Assembly (NCBI GenBank): GCA_016745075.1
Contig: JADGDD010000004.1
Location: forward strand, 248,001-312,000
Source of the DNA: Planctomycetota bacterium
GTDB lineage: Bacteria; Planctomycetota; UBA11346
Reading direction: 5' to 3'
Length of the DNA: 64,000 nt
The notes beneath the pieces were generated by a model. That model saw only the letters and a list, made by a program, of their open reading frames with translations, had not been told where the DNA came from and ran no database searches. A program made the position numbers and the translations under genes. This document shows positions 1 to 9,160 of the stretch, in pieces. Within the stretch, counting starts at the first letter, position 1; each line of letters opens with the position of its first letter.

Positions 1-316
1 TACTACTGCTTGCATGTTTATTGCTCACATCGCCTTCCCACTCACCACGCATGATTGCGCGGGTTGTTGCTGTAAACTCTGATATACCAAGAATATTTGC
101 CGTTACGATTCGGGCTTTATTCACGCCCCGCAAAGAACTCGATCCAGCTGATGCCCCATTGAAGGTGATATATTTTCGATCAGAACTCACCATTGGTTGA
201 GCAAGAACATAGTTTCCAACATTGAGCACATTTATCTGTGGATCTGGGGCTGCTGCCGACAGATGTGGCCACAAACCCATTGAAAAAAACACGACCAAGA
301 AGACGATGTTCAACAT
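1..316 (-). CDS. Exported protein of unknown function, 5' part only (runs off the left edge)
   Basis: The start lies in the window and the rest is beyond position 1. The ATG at 316 is one base after the stop of the upstream metallopeptidase gene and is preceded by a GGAGG-type ribosome site (323-327), so the two genes are co-translated. The visible ~105 residues begin with a signal peptide: hydrophobic core FLVVFF and a small-residue stretch SAAA near residue 20. A following segment, PMVSSDRKYITFNG, resembles the V-S-x-D-R-x-Y pattern that I recall from secreted planctomycete-type hypothetical proteins. No enzyme motif is visible. Function unknown; export and the coupling to a protease-like gene are the only clues. 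Confidence 0.6.
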   Translation of the reverse strand, partial: MLNIVFLVVFFSMGLWPHLSAAAPDPQINVLNVGNYVLAQPMVSSDRKYITFNGASAGSSSLRGVNKARIVTANILGISEFTATTRAIMRGEWEGDVSNKHASSS

Positions 317-317
317 A

Positions 318-1766
318 TTATTCCTCCTGCAAACGTAATGCTTTGGTCACTTTTCCCGAGCAAACGTATGTGTATAATTTTTTATTCCACCTAGCTAACC
401 ATGGCCGTATATCATGTTTTTCATCTTCATGTTCACGGAAGAAGGCATCATAAAAAGCATCTGTGCCTGCTTGCCCTGACCGCATCATTTTCCAAAATAA
501 CCGAAGACGAGCACCACCTTTTTCATCTTGGCTTAATAAATAATGTAACATCGCATAGCTTTCAGCATACCCTTGTACACTAATTGGAGCAAAATCTAGA
601 ATGTAATTCGCTAATGGTTTTACTGTTTTCTGCCGTTGTTTATAATACATTTTTAATATTTTTAAACGACGTCTTGGTAAACCAAAATGAGGTTTTTCAC
701 TACTGGTAACGGTATTTTCAAACAGAACGGCCAAGCCCTCACTTAACCATACCGGTAAACTTTGCGATGATTGACCAAACAACAGTATATACAAATGTGT
801 TGCCTCATGAGCCAGATGGAGACGTGCATGTCCTGTCGTTTTGGGTTGCCTATCTGTAAGGGTATATAAAGCCATACTCATCGGATTAAAGAAACCAGTT
901 CGGATACCGATTGCATCATGAGCAGCATTCGGAACCTCGCCACTCATATCTCTAAATTGCTGTAATGTTTTTGTCAGATGAATTTCCCATTTATAGGGAC
1001 TTTGTTGCTCTATTGGAAACCACTGCTGTAAAAAGGTTAAAACACCTTCTAAATGAGTCGCATATGCCCATAATGTATGTGTAGGCGCAATGCCAGAAAA
1101 ATGAAAGTGTGCGCTTTCTATCTGCCATGGTTCTTGCCAGCCTCTACTTAAAGGAGCCTCTTTCGCATCAACAAAAATACCATCATGTCCATACACCTGC
1201 CCCTCTGATGATTGAGAGCTGTTGTAACGCATCCGCACACCATCCTGAGAGCCAAGCACTTCCATACTTTGGAGACACCGCTCTGCTAGAGTGTCTGTGT
1301 CCTTGTTTATGCCTGATAGCACAAGCATATCCACTCGCTGATGATGAAACACCATACGGACACGGCTCCCTGCTGCCCTACCTTCATAAGCAATGATTCC
1401 AAGCCCCGCCCATTTCTTTTGAGCAAATGAACGGCGGCCCGTTCCTTCATAATAGTCACATTCTTTCCAGCGATAAACACCTGGAATAAACTGACGGAGA
1501 ACCTGTTCGGGTACGGTCACATCTGGAACATGCTCATACGTTTTACCATAGAGATTTAAACGAAGGCCCGCTTGAGAACGGATATGAGCAACACAGGGGT
1601 CTGGTACAAAAGACTGATAGGGATAGGTAAAAGAAATTCCTGCCGCATGGTCGCAGTACACTCTATCAGGGAGCTGGTATTCTTCGGTACAACCAACCTT
1701 TCCTCCTGCACAAACCAGAAGAACAATAACAAGAGAGGTGTGCATATGTTTTCGATAGACAACCAC
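318..1766 (-). CDS. Exported gluzincin-type zinc metallopeptidase (peptidase MA / DUF1570-like)
   Basis: About 482 residues from a GTG at 1766; an ATG at 1745 gives a cleaner signal peptide (MHTSLVIVLLVCAG, with a cysteine shortly after that could be a lipobox, though the -3 residue is poor). A weak GAGGG site lies ~12 bases before the GTG. The catalytic signature is HEATH (residues 320-324), a match to HExxH, followed 23 residues on by WLSEGLA, whose Glu343 is in the right place for the third zinc ligand of gluzincins. The N-terminal ~200 residues show no known motif. It is exported and probably acts in the periplasm or at the surface on a protein or cell-wall peptide. The next gene starts one base after its stop. 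Family assignment is good; substrate unknown. Confidence 0.75.
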   Translation of the reverse strand: MVVYRKHMHTSLVIVLLVCAGGKVGCTEEYQLPDRVYCDHAAGISFTYPYQSFVPDPCVAHIRSQAGLRLNLYGKTYEHVPDVTVPEQVLRQFIPGVYRWKECDYYEGTGRRSFAQKKWAGLGIIAYEGRAAGSRVRMVFHHQRVDMLVLSGINKDTDTLAERCLQSMEVLGSQDGVRMRYNSSQSSEGQVYGHDGIFVDAKEAPLSRGWQEPWQIESAHFHFSGIAPTHTLWAYATHLEGVLTFLQQWFPIEQQSPYKWEIHLTKTLQQFRDMSGEVPNAAHDAIGIRTGFFNPMSMALYTLTDRQPKTTGHARLHLAHEATHLYILLFGQSSQSLPVWLSEGLAVLFENTVTSSEKPHFGLPRRRLKILKMYYKQRQKTVKPLANYILDFAPISVQGYAESYAMLHYLLSQDEKGGARLRLFWKMMRSGQAGTDAFYDAFFREHEDEKHDIRPWLARWNKKLYTYVCSGKVTKALRLQEE

Positions 1767-1804
1767 ACATGCTTATTACCCTCGCTTCATATTCTGTAAC
1801 GTAC

Positions 1805-4039
1805 TTAGACTCCATTCGGCGGTAGTTGATCACACCCCCATTGCGATGGATTTGATCCACAGACAAAATGTAGATGCGCTCCTGCGGCTATCTCATTATG
1901 CCGCAACCACGCCCGATCAAGTGGTTCTCCATTTAATGTGGCTGACTGTATATAACTTTCCATACTAGGGTTATCTGCGGTAATAAGCAGTGTGTCTCCA
2001 GAAGCACCAAGATCTACTTCGCTAGACTCAAAAAGCGGTGCAGTCAACATGTAGAGATCTTGACCAATGATCGGATACAGACCCATACTCCCCCAGATGT
2101 AAAACCCACTTTGACAGCCCATGTCTTCGTTATCTGGAAGACCATCAAGCGCAAGACGGTAACGTGCAAGACTTTCATGCACACGTTCTGCGGTTTTATC
2201 TGGCCGCCCAGCATAAATATAAAGCCACGGATAATGCATGCGAGTTTCTTTGGTAGCATGAAAACCCGGACTTTCAAAAACACTATCCAGATGTTCAACA
2301 AATGCCCGTGCACCACCGAAACGTTTTATATGCCCGTGAAAATCTTGGAAGACAGATAAGCTCCAATGACGACTTGTTCCTTCATAACAAAATGGATCAC
2401 ACCAACAGTCACGTATACGGGTGTCTGGATTAAATCGAGAGTCCCATGTTCCATCCGGCAATTTAGCGGCAAAACAATTTCGATCACCATCCCACAAATT
2501 CCAAATTTTTTCCGCCTCTGTATAAAAATGTTCAGCAGTCTCTTTATCTCCCAATCGTTCTGCTAAAGAAGCTATGCACCAGTCATGATAGGTATATTCA
2601 ATATGACGGGACACACTGCATGGTGTACGGGTAGAACAATATCCCCATTCTTGATAGTCCTCCACAAAACGTCCCATAACAATGGGGTCTGGTGGGGCAA
2701 CATCGTTATGCTTACGCATAAAAGATAAACCTTTTTCGTAATCAATGCCTGCTATATTTTTTGCTGCCGATTCTGCAATAAGAATATCACAAGAACAACC
2801 ACCCTGAGCATAAGCATGATGTCCTGCTATCCAGGCATCTGGCAACCAACCAGTGTGCTCAGCAACATCTATTAAACCGTTAACCATATCTTTATGCAGC
2901 TCTGGTGCAAAAAGTGCATATAATGAATTGGCGTTTCGTATGCTATCCCACAAACAATAGTAATCCCAAAATTGCCGTTTTCCTGATTGCCATGCTGGGT
3001 TTTCATCATCTATACCCATGTCTGTGGGCTGACACAATAAACGGTGCATCAAAGAATAATATAACCGCTGTTGCTCATCTGTTCCGCCACGCACACGCAT
3101 CCGTCCAAACCATGCATTCCATTCTTCAATACTCTCATCAATAATATCTTCAAATGTTTTATCACCAACTTCACTCGCTAAACGTCCCTGTGCCTGAGCA
3201 ATAGAGACAAAAGATATACCAACCTGTAGTTCCAATGTCTGCGTACCATCTGGCAATGCACACAGGGCCTGCCCTTCAGCCCCGACACACATTGCACCAA
3301 TATGAGCAAGCACCTGTCCCTGTTGATGAGCGAACTGCACATCAGTAAATGCGACTGAACTCCGCATGAAAAAAAAGACACTATAGGGTTTATCATGCCC
3401 CCAACCACCGCGCAGATCAGCTCGGCCCGCAATCTCTGTTTCTGAGGCACGCACAAGTTGCCCACCAATACACATTGCTTCTGAATCCCAACGCTCGGCA
3501 CGACGCACATGACCAGCAGCCGCAAGTCCTGTCTGAATAACAGATCCAGCGTTAACCAGCATATAATTCTGTTCTCTCTGTGTGTAGGTATAGCGATGAA
3601 CACCAACATGGCGGGTACAACTTATTTCACAACGAATATCGTCGGGTTTCAAAGTACAGGCGTAATAACCCAAACGCCCTTCTTCATCCAGTTGATGCGA
3701 GCCCTCAATTTGAGTAATCGGTGCAGCAAAAATTGGCGCCAAAGCCTGAATACGTGGCTGGCCAGAAAATGGCACCACCTGTACATTACCATAACGACTA
3801 CAGCCACCTGTACCTGCAACATGGGTATGACTAAAGCCTGCAACAGGTTTTGGCAACCAACGCGAAACACCTTCTTGCCCATCTACCGTTCGGTAGCCGC
3901 TGGTGTAATGCGGATACACGACATCTGGTCCAATACGCACCATGCCAAAAGGGCGATAAGGGCCAGGCAAACACTCACCTCGACCATTTACACCAAGAAA
4001 GGTATCAATCTTTTTCTCTACACATAGGTTTTGTGCCAT
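1805..4039 (-). CDS. GH92 family alpha-mannosidase
   Basis: A 744-residue glycoside hydrolase of family 92, calcium-dependent exo-alpha-mannosidases acting on alpha-1,2/1,3/1,4/1,6-linked mannose. Signature blocks are visible: GFSHTHVAGTGG near the N-terminus, HAYAQGGCSCDILIAE in the helical barrel, and DNEDMGCQSGFYIWG near the C-terminus, which carries the family's conserved N-E-D. The ATG at 4039 is chosen because AGAGGAG lies about 7 bases upstream; an earlier in-frame ATG at 4066 lacks this. Many GH92 enzymes are exported, but this one begins MAQNLCVEKKIDTFLG with no signal peptide, so it looks cytoplasmic and would act on imported oligosaccharides. It is divergent from an AraC regulator that probably controls it. 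Confidence 0.9.
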   Translation of the reverse strand: MAQNLCVEKKIDTFLGVNGRGECLPGPYRPFGMVRIGPDVVYPHYTSGYRTVDGQEGVSRWLPKPVAGFSHTHVAGTGGCSRYGNVQVVPFSGQPRIQALAPIFAAPITQIEGSHQLDEEGRLGYYACTLKPDDIRCEISCTRHVGVHRYTYTQREQNYMLVNAGSVIQTGLAAAGHVRRAERWDSEAMCIGGQLVRASETEIAGRADLRGGWGHDKPYSVFFFMRSSVAFTDVQFAHQQGQVLAHIGAMCVGAEGQALCALPDGTQTLELQVGISFVSIAQAQGRLASEVGDKTFEDIIDESIEEWNAWFGRMRVRGGTDEQQRLYYSLMHRLLCQPTDMGIDDENPAWQSGKRQFWDYYCLWDSIRNANSLYALFAPELHKDMVNGLIDVAEHTGWLPDAWIAGHHAYAQGGCSCDILIAESAAKNIAGIDYEKGLSFMRKHNDVAPPDPIVMGRFVEDYQEWGYCSTRTPCSVSRHIEYTYHDWCIASLAERLGDKETAEHFYTEAEKIWNLWDGDRNCFAAKLPDGTWDSRFNPDTRIRDCWCDPFCYEGTSRHWSLSVFQDFHGHIKRFGGARAFVEHLDSVFESPGFHATKETRMHYPWLYIYAGRPDKTAERVHESLARYRLALDGLPDNEDMGCQSGFYIWGSMGLYPIIGQDLYMLTAPLFESSEVDLGASGDTLLITADNPSMESYIQSATLNGEPLDRAWLRHNEIAAGAHLHFVCGSNPSQWGCDQLPPNGV

Positions 4040-4144
4040 TGTTATGACTCCTCTTTCTGAAAACATAAAGCTTTGTTACAAGGTTTCCATACCCTGCACA
4101 AACAAATAGAATGAATAAAACGAACATATTTATAAACCAATTAT

Positions 4145-4158
4145 AGAGTAAATACTCT
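4145..4158. promoter_or_regulatory. Candidate operator palindrome between GH92 and AraC genes
   Basis: A perfect inverted repeat AGAGTA-AA-TACTCT sits in the 155-base divergent intergenic region, 37 bases before the AraC start and 106 bases before the GH92 start. The surrounding DNA is AT-rich with several TATAAT-like hexamers on both strands, so both promoters probably lie here. AraC proteins usually bind direct repeats, so the palindrome may serve another factor. Binding is inferred only from position and symmetry. Confidence 0.3.
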
Positions 4159-4194
4159 TGTTTATGATATATTTTATGACAAGATACAGTATAT

Positions 4195-5103
4195 ATGAAT
4201 AAAAAAGACACACTTTCATGGAGGCGAATGCCTCATGCCAACTTGCTCAATCATTCACAATGGCGGTTTCTCGATGCTACAAGAACACCATCACAAGGAA
4301 TGAATCTCTTTTATCATGACCATCATCACCAAAAACCGTTCCTCAATATGTCCCATCAGTTTCTCAACGATGATTGTTATTGTTTCAATTATTGTCTGAA
4401 CGGTGGCGGAACACTAACCGCTCCTGACGGAACACAGGAGACAATACAAGCGGGAACAGCTTTTTGTATCCCTCCGTGCACAACAACACCATGGTCATTT
4501 ACGTTCGATCCACAACATCTCCATATTGAGTGCTCCGTGGTTATTGGTAAACAATTAATAGAAGGGCTTGCCGCCTGCTTAATCATCGACACAAAACCAT
4601 TTATTCGACACTTACCTGTAACCGAACAACTTATGACTCCGTTTTTTACAGCGTTGACCACTGTCCAGCATAAAGAGCGTTCTGGTGCTGATATTTTCAC
4701 GCTGATCATTCCTTGGCTTCGTTTACTCTCCACCCATCCAACCACCACCCAAAGTTCCAAAGAAAAAAAACTCGCTCGTATTCGTGCGCGGCTTCTTGAG
4801 CATATCTCAGAATCACCCTGTTTTGATAGCATTGCCTTGGAATTTGGCATGAGCTATCAAAGTCTACGCCGACAATTTCAAGAAAAACATCACTGTTCTC
4901 CTGGCCAATGGCTTGCTGAACAAAAAATCACCCGTGCCTGCGAATTACTTGCTACCCACCACAAAGTAAAAGATATTGCAGAAATGCTTGGCTATAGTGA
5001 TGCCTTTCATTTTTCTCGCAGATTCAAACAGGCTTTAGGGCAAAGTCCAAGTGCCTATTTAGCGAGTATACAATCCGCACTCACTCCTCTCACAAACCGC
5101 TAA
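4195..5103 (+). CDS. AraC family transcriptional regulator (of the GH92 gene)
   Basis: 302 residues. The C-terminal ~100 residues form the AraC double helix-turn-helix: first HTH FDSIALEFGMSYQSLRRQF, second HTH KDIAEMLGYSDAFHFSRRF, ending in the usual GQSPSAYL. The N-terminal ~190 residues are His-rich (YHDHHHQKPF) with a cupin-like strand pattern, as in sugar-sensing AraC proteins. The ATG at 4195 has no clear ribosome site; an internal ATG at 4228 follows GGAGG by only 3 bases, so the start is uncertain. It is divergent from the GH92 mannosidase and 51 bases upstream of an SGNH hydrolase, so it most likely activates carbohydrate-use genes in response to a mannose-containing ligand (inference). 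Confidence 0.85.
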   Translation: MNKKDTLSWRRMPHANLLNHSQWRFLDATRTPSQGMNLFYHDHHHQKPFLNMSHQFLNDDCYCFNYCLNGGGTLTAPDGTQETIQAGTAFCIPPCTTTPWSFTFDPQHLHIECSVVIGKQLIEGLAACLIIDTKPFIRHLPVTEQLMTPFFTALTTVQHKERSGADIFTLIIPWLRLLSTHPTTTQSSKEKKLARIRARLLEHISESPCFDSIALEFGMSYQSLRRQFQEKHHCSPGQWLAEQKITRACELLATHHKVKDIAEMLGYSDAFHFSRRFKQALGQSPSAYLASIQSALTPLTNR

Positions 5104-5154
5104 AATAACATTGCATTGGTGACGACCATTTTAAAATACGCACTGGAGGTACAC

Positions 5155-5826
5155 ATGAGCACCACCCGCCCTTTCCAAACCAACCAAACAATTATTTGCG
5201 AAGGTGATAGCGCCACCAACTTACGCACCGGCCCGGGCCACAGCACATGGGCGTATTTGCGCCAAATGAATTGGGACCGTAACTGGGGTGATATTTTTGC
5301 TGAACTTATGTTCTGTTGGCAAGCTGAACTAGCACTAAAAATCCGCAATGTGGCGGTAGGCGGCTCTAAAACCTACTGTATACTTGATCGTTTCGAGAAA
5401 AATGTGAAACCGCATAACCCCGACTGGATTATGCTCACCATCGGTACCGGAAATGACATCGCCGTTGGCCTAACGATAGATGAAACAGTCGAAAATTTGC
5501 AAAAATACCTCACACTCGCCAAAGAAGAATGCGGCGCAAAAATCATTTATGTGTACAGTACTGAACATTATCCACATGCAAACCAACAGCGCATAGATAC
5601 CACACCGGATCGCGCTCAACGCGGCACTGCCTGTGCCAAGCTTGTTGAAAAATATGGCGGCATTGCCATCAATGTTGGCCCCGGCATGAAAGCAAAAGCT
5701 GAGGCACTCGCTGAACAGTGGGAAGAACATACGGTTTACTGCTCTGCGAGTGATAATCACCACAATTCGGTTGGTAACACCATTATTGTTGGTGAGGTCC
5801 TCAAAGCCCTTGGCTATCTAGCCTAG
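5155..5826 (+). CDS. SGNH/GDSL-family hydrolase
   Basis: 223 residues from the ATG at 5155, which follows a strong GGAGG ribosome site. The four SGNH blocks are visible: GDS (Ser19 as nucleophile), a glycine in GGS, GTGND (oxyanion Asn) and DNHH near the C-terminus (Asp200-x-x-His203). These support a serine esterase, typically removing acetyl or other acyl groups from carbohydrates or lipids. No signal peptide is seen, so it is probably cytoplasmic, like the GH92 enzyme nearby. With the AraC gene 51 bases upstream on the same strand it may belong to the same sugar regulon, acting as a carbohydrate deacetylase (inference). Confidence 0.8.
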   Translation: MSTTRPFQTNQTIICEGDSATNLRTGPGHSTWAYLRQMNWDRNWGDIFAELMFCWQAELALKIRNVAVGGSKTYCILDRFEKNVKPHNPDWIMLTIGTGNDIAVGLTIDETVENLQKYLTLAKEECGAKIIYVYSTEHYPHANQQRIDTTPDRAQRGTACAKLVEKYGGIAINVGPGMKAKAEALAEQWEEHTVYCSASDNHHNSVGNTIIVGEVLKALGYLA

Positions 5827-5926
5827 GCCTCAATCCCACTCGTTAACCCTTAGAACCGTTATTGTTATTGCGGCTGTAGCAAAATCCCACCTTGGATAGC
5901 GGCACTATGGGCTTAGACTGCTCGGC

Positions 5927-6496
5927 ATGGCTAGTATTACGATTCGATATAAGGGCGAAGACGGACACGAGAATATGCAGCTTGCTGATGGGCGTAGCAT
6001 ATTGGGCCGCTCTTCAGACAATACCATTCCACTTCCCAAAGAGGGGGTCTCACGAATACATTGCGCCATTTTCTTACAAGATGACGAGTGGTTCGTAGAA
6101 GATCTTGGATCTTCTAACGGGACCAAAGTAAATAGCGATAAAATTACAGAAGTAACAGCGCTTGAAGAACGTGATGTTATCCGTTGCGGCCCTGCTCGAC
6201 TCACTTTCCATGTGAAAGCACTTAAAAAACGGAAAAAACAGCGAGAGAAACTTTATCCCGAGCACACTGTACAAGCAAACGATCCACCGGAATCAATTCA
6301 ATGTAATAGCTGTAATGGCTGGCTCAGCATTACTCACCGCCTACCTGGCGACCGAATGCGCTGCCCTAAATGCGATACAAAGCTAACAATACCTTTGCTC
6401 ATTCCTCATGATGGGTCCGCTTCAGCTACAGATGAAAACAAAAACACGGAAAACCCTAACGATCCACTACATGACAGCAGTGAACTGGTATTGTAA
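5927..6496 (+). CDS. FHA domain protein with C-terminal zinc ribbon
   Basis: 189 residues. Residues 3-95 form a forkhead-associated domain that binds phosphothreonine peptides: GRS at 27-29, SRIHC at 42-46 and GSSNG at 61-65 are the canonical ligand-contact motifs. A Lys-rich linker (KALKKRKKQREK) follows, then a zinc ribbon with CNSC (126-129) and CPKC (146-149), then an acidic tail. The fusion suggests an adaptor that links Ser/Thr phosphorylation to a zinc-mediated contact. No Ser/Thr kinase gene is in the window. No clear ribosome site precedes the ATG. A rhomboid protease gene follows 93 bases downstream on the same strand. Confidence 0.85.
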   Translation: MASITIRYKGEDGHENMQLADGRSILGRSSDNTIPLPKEGVSRIHCAIFLQDDEWFVEDLGSSNGTKVNSDKITEVTALEERDVIRCGPARLTFHVKALKKRKKQREKLYPEHTVQANDPPESIQCNSCNGWLSITHRLPGDRMRCPKCDTKLTIPLLIPHDGSASATDENKNTENPNDPLHDSSELVL

Positions 6497-6589
6497 TACC
6501 TAAGAACTGCCGACCATCTCTCTTCTAGATCTTCTTATCCAAAGCTGATAGAACATTGCCTTTATCAGGATGCAGCTACTCTCTCGTGC

Positions 6590-7375
6590 ATGCTTATACA
6601 GTCCTGTCAAGACAAGCTGAAACGGCTAGAATTCTGGTCGCGCGGATATCTTCCGCCTGTCGTAAGCATACTCTTTCTCATCAATTTCTGTATGCTACTG
6701 GCCACTATCGTTCAGCCAGATTTGCGTAACACGTTCAGTCTGTCTTTGCCGCACATTCTTGATGGTGAAGTGTGGCGTTTAGTCACCAACCTTTTTACCC
6801 ATGACAGTGCTATGCACTTTCTTGGCAACATGCTCGGCTTTGGCTTTTTTGCCCACCTTGCGGTTGGCTTTATGGGTTGGAAACATTTTGTCGTCATGTT
6901 GCTGCTTGCCGCCGCCTTAGGTGACACCATCCACCTACTCTGTATTCCAGAGCCTGCTATTGGTTTTAGCGGCTTAACTCTTGCCTGTATTGTTTCTGGT
7001 GCATGTATTAATCCATCCGGCAAAGCGGTTTTTATTTTTGTTATCATTCCGATGTGGCTCCTTGCAGCAATTTTAGTTTTTATTGATATCGCTGGAGTTA
7101 TTGAAGGGAGTAATGGCGTTGCCAATTTAGTACATCTAAGTGGTGCAGCAATCGGCTTTTTATATGCCAAGAAATTCACCAATATTCTTGCCTTCTTGAA
7201 ACGTTGCGAACGCAATAGAGCACACAATAAACGTGAAAAAATATTAGAAGAATATCAATCAGCTGATGAGCTTTTAGAAAAAGTGTCCAATGAAGGCCTT
7301 CATAGCCTAACGGATAAAGAACGTACCTTTCTTAAGAAGCACAGTGAAAACGAACGTAAACGACAGGAACCATAA
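6590..7375 (+). CDS. Rhomboid family intramembrane serine protease
   Basis: 261 residues with about six hydrophobic segments. The catalytic set is intact: HFLGN (His76, Asn80) for the oxyanion region, GFSG with nucleophile Ser127, and His182 in LVHLSGAAIG as the partner of the dyad. Rhomboids cleave transmembrane segments within the membrane. The cytoplasmic tail (about 200-261) ends in a GLHSLTDKERTFLKKHS segment like the small domain often found at rhomboid C-termini in PVC and Bacteroidetes genomes. ispG starts 3 bases after the stop, so the two are in one operon. Substrate unknown; the preceding FHA protein may be functionally linked. Confidence 0.9.
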   Translation: MLIQSCQDKLKRLEFWSRGYLPPVVSILFLINFCMLLATIVQPDLRNTFSLSLPHILDGEVWRLVTNLFTHDSAMHFLGNMLGFGFFAHLAVGFMGWKHFVVMLLLAAALGDTIHLLCIPEPAIGFSGLTLACIVSGACINPSGKAVFIFVIIPMWLLAAILVFIDIAGVIEGSNGVANLVHLSGAAIGFLYAKKFTNILAFLKRCERNRAHNKREKILEEYQSADELLEKVSNEGLHSLTDKERTFLKKHSENERKRQEP

Positions 7376-7378
7376 CGC

Positions 7379-9157
7379 ATGACCGCTCCCTATGTACCAT
7401 CTCGCTTTGCCTATCAACGCCGCCCGTCTACTGAAGTGCGCATTGGTGATTCTGTTATTGTTGGCGGCACCAATCCCTTGGTCGTACAAAGCATGTGTAC
7501 CACTACCACTCAAGATATAGCCGCAACGGTCAAACAATCTATTCAGTTGGCTGAAGCAGGTTGTGAACTGGTACGCATTACCGCACCAGCAGTAGCAGAT
7601 GCTGCCGCTCTTGGCCCGATTCGTCAGCAGTTTTCTGCGGCTGGCTTTGCGCACATTCCGCTCTGTGCAGATATTCATTTTATGCCGAGTGCTGCTTTGG
7701 AAGCGATTGAACACGTTGAAAAGGTACGCATCAATCCAGGTAATTTTGCTGACAAAAAACGCTTTGCGACACATGACTATACCGATGCTGATTACGCAGA
7801 AGAACTTGAGCGTATTCATGAACGTTTTAGCCCACTTGTTCTTCGCGCACAAGAACTTGGTCGCGCCTTGCGGATTGGTACCAACCACGGCTCACTCTCC
7901 GATCGCATTATGAGCCATTACGGCGATAGCCCTGCTGGCATGGTTGAATCTGCGATGGAGTTTATCAATATTGCTGAAGACCATAACTTCCATGACATTA
8001 TTATTTCTATGAAGTCATCAAATCCAAAAGTTATGGTACAAGCCTATCGTCTACTGAGTGCCCGCCTCTATGATCACGGTCATAATTATCCCTTGCACCT
8101 TGGTGTCACCGAAGCCGGAGATGGTGATGACGGGCGTGTAAAAAGTGCCGCTGGTATTGGTACTCTATTGGAAGACGGCATTGGCGACACCGTCCGCGTC
8201 AGCCTTACCGAAGACCCTGTTGCAGAAATACCTGCTGCTCATGATCTTATTAAGCGCTACGCGCAACCCCCTTATACACAAAACAGTACCATTACCCTTT
8301 CTGAAAATATAGACCCGTTCCAATGGAAACGTCGTCAATCTCACCCCGTTGAATTAGCAAATGGACCACAGACATGCAATGCTGGTGGTGCCCTCTTACC
8401 ACTTGTCTGTATTCCAGAAGTCCATGCAGATAAAACCCAAGAACCACCGGCAGACCTACTGATTAATGCCAATAATTTGCGAATTATTACCGCCGGAGAA
8501 AGCAATAACAATCCATGTGATTTATTATTGTTGGATGTAACCGAAAACACAACGAACGAAGATATTCTACGTAGTATTAATGCTCTACCGAACCTGTGCA
8601 TGGTAGGCATTAATGCCTACGGTACGCTTGGCGCCGTTCGTGCCTATCGCTTTTTAGCAGCAGCTTTACACGCCGCAGATGATACTCATCCTATCTGTAT
8701 CGCGCTCCCACACAGTGGTGATGTCATGCAATTAGCCAGTGAAGCTGGAGCTTTATTTATAGACGGTATTGGCGACGCCATCTATTTACCACAGGCTCAA
8801 GATGCCCATGGTCTTGCCTTTACTGTTTTACAGGCGGTTAAAGCACGGGTTACTCGCACGGATTATGTTGCCTGCCCTTCTTGTGGTAGAACACTTTTTG
8901 ATTTGATGGAAGTCACTGCTGGCATTAAAGAACAAACCGATCACTTGAACGGTGTTACCATTGCAATTATGGGCTGCGTCGTCAACGGTCCTGGCGAAAT
9001 GGCAGACGCTGATTTTGGTTACGTTGGTTCTGGACCAGGAAAAATAACGCTCTACCGCGGACAAGAAGCCGTGGTCAAAAATATTCCACAAACCGAAGCG
9101 CGTGCCCGTTTAATTGAGCTTATTAAAGAACATGGCATGTGGAAAGATCCTGTTTAA
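7379..9157 (+). CDS. ispG: 4-hydroxy-3-methylbut-2-en-1-yl diphosphate synthase IspG (large form)
   Basis: 592 residues. IspG (GcpE) reduces MEcPP to HMBPP, the penultimate step of the MEP isoprenoid pathway, using a 4Fe-4S cluster. The N-terminal TIM barrel begins with VRIGDSVIVGG and VQSMCTTTTQD. The cluster cysteines lie in CPSCGRTLFDL (Cys499, Cys502) and GCVVNGPGE (Cys533). The length is well above the ~370 residues of the E. coli enzyme because an extra domain (roughly 270-480) separates barrel and iron-sulfur domain, as in the three-domain forms of Chlamydiae, Bacteroidetes and plants. It follows the rhomboid gene by 3 bases and precedes bshC by 3 bases. It supplies precursors for the undecaprenyl carrier made by UppS. 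Confidence 0.95.
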   Translation: MTAPYVPSRFAYQRRPSTEVRIGDSVIVGGTNPLVVQSMCTTTTQDIAATVKQSIQLAEAGCELVRITAPAVADAAALGPIRQQFSAAGFAHIPLCADIHFMPSAALEAIEHVEKVRINPGNFADKKRFATHDYTDADYAEELERIHERFSPLVLRAQELGRALRIGTNHGSLSDRIMSHYGDSPAGMVESAMEFINIAEDHNFHDIIISMKSSNPKVMVQAYRLLSARLYDHGHNYPLHLGVTEAGDGDDGRVKSAAGIGTLLEDGIGDTVRVSLTEDPVAEIPAAHDLIKRYAQPPYTQNSTITLSENIDPFQWKRRQSHPVELANGPQTCNAGGALLPLVCIPEVHADKTQEPPADLLINANNLRIITAGESNNNPCDLLLLDVTENTTNEDILRSINALPNLCMVGINAYGTLGAVRAYRFLAAALHAADDTHPICIALPHSGDVMQLASEAGALFIDGIGDAIYLPQAQDAHGLAFTVLQAVKARVTRTDYVACPSCGRTLFDLMEVTAGIKEQTDHLNGVTIAIMGCVVNGPGEMADADFGYVGSGPGKITLYRGQEAVVKNIPQTEARARLIELIKEHGMWKDPV

Positions 9158-9160
9158 ACG

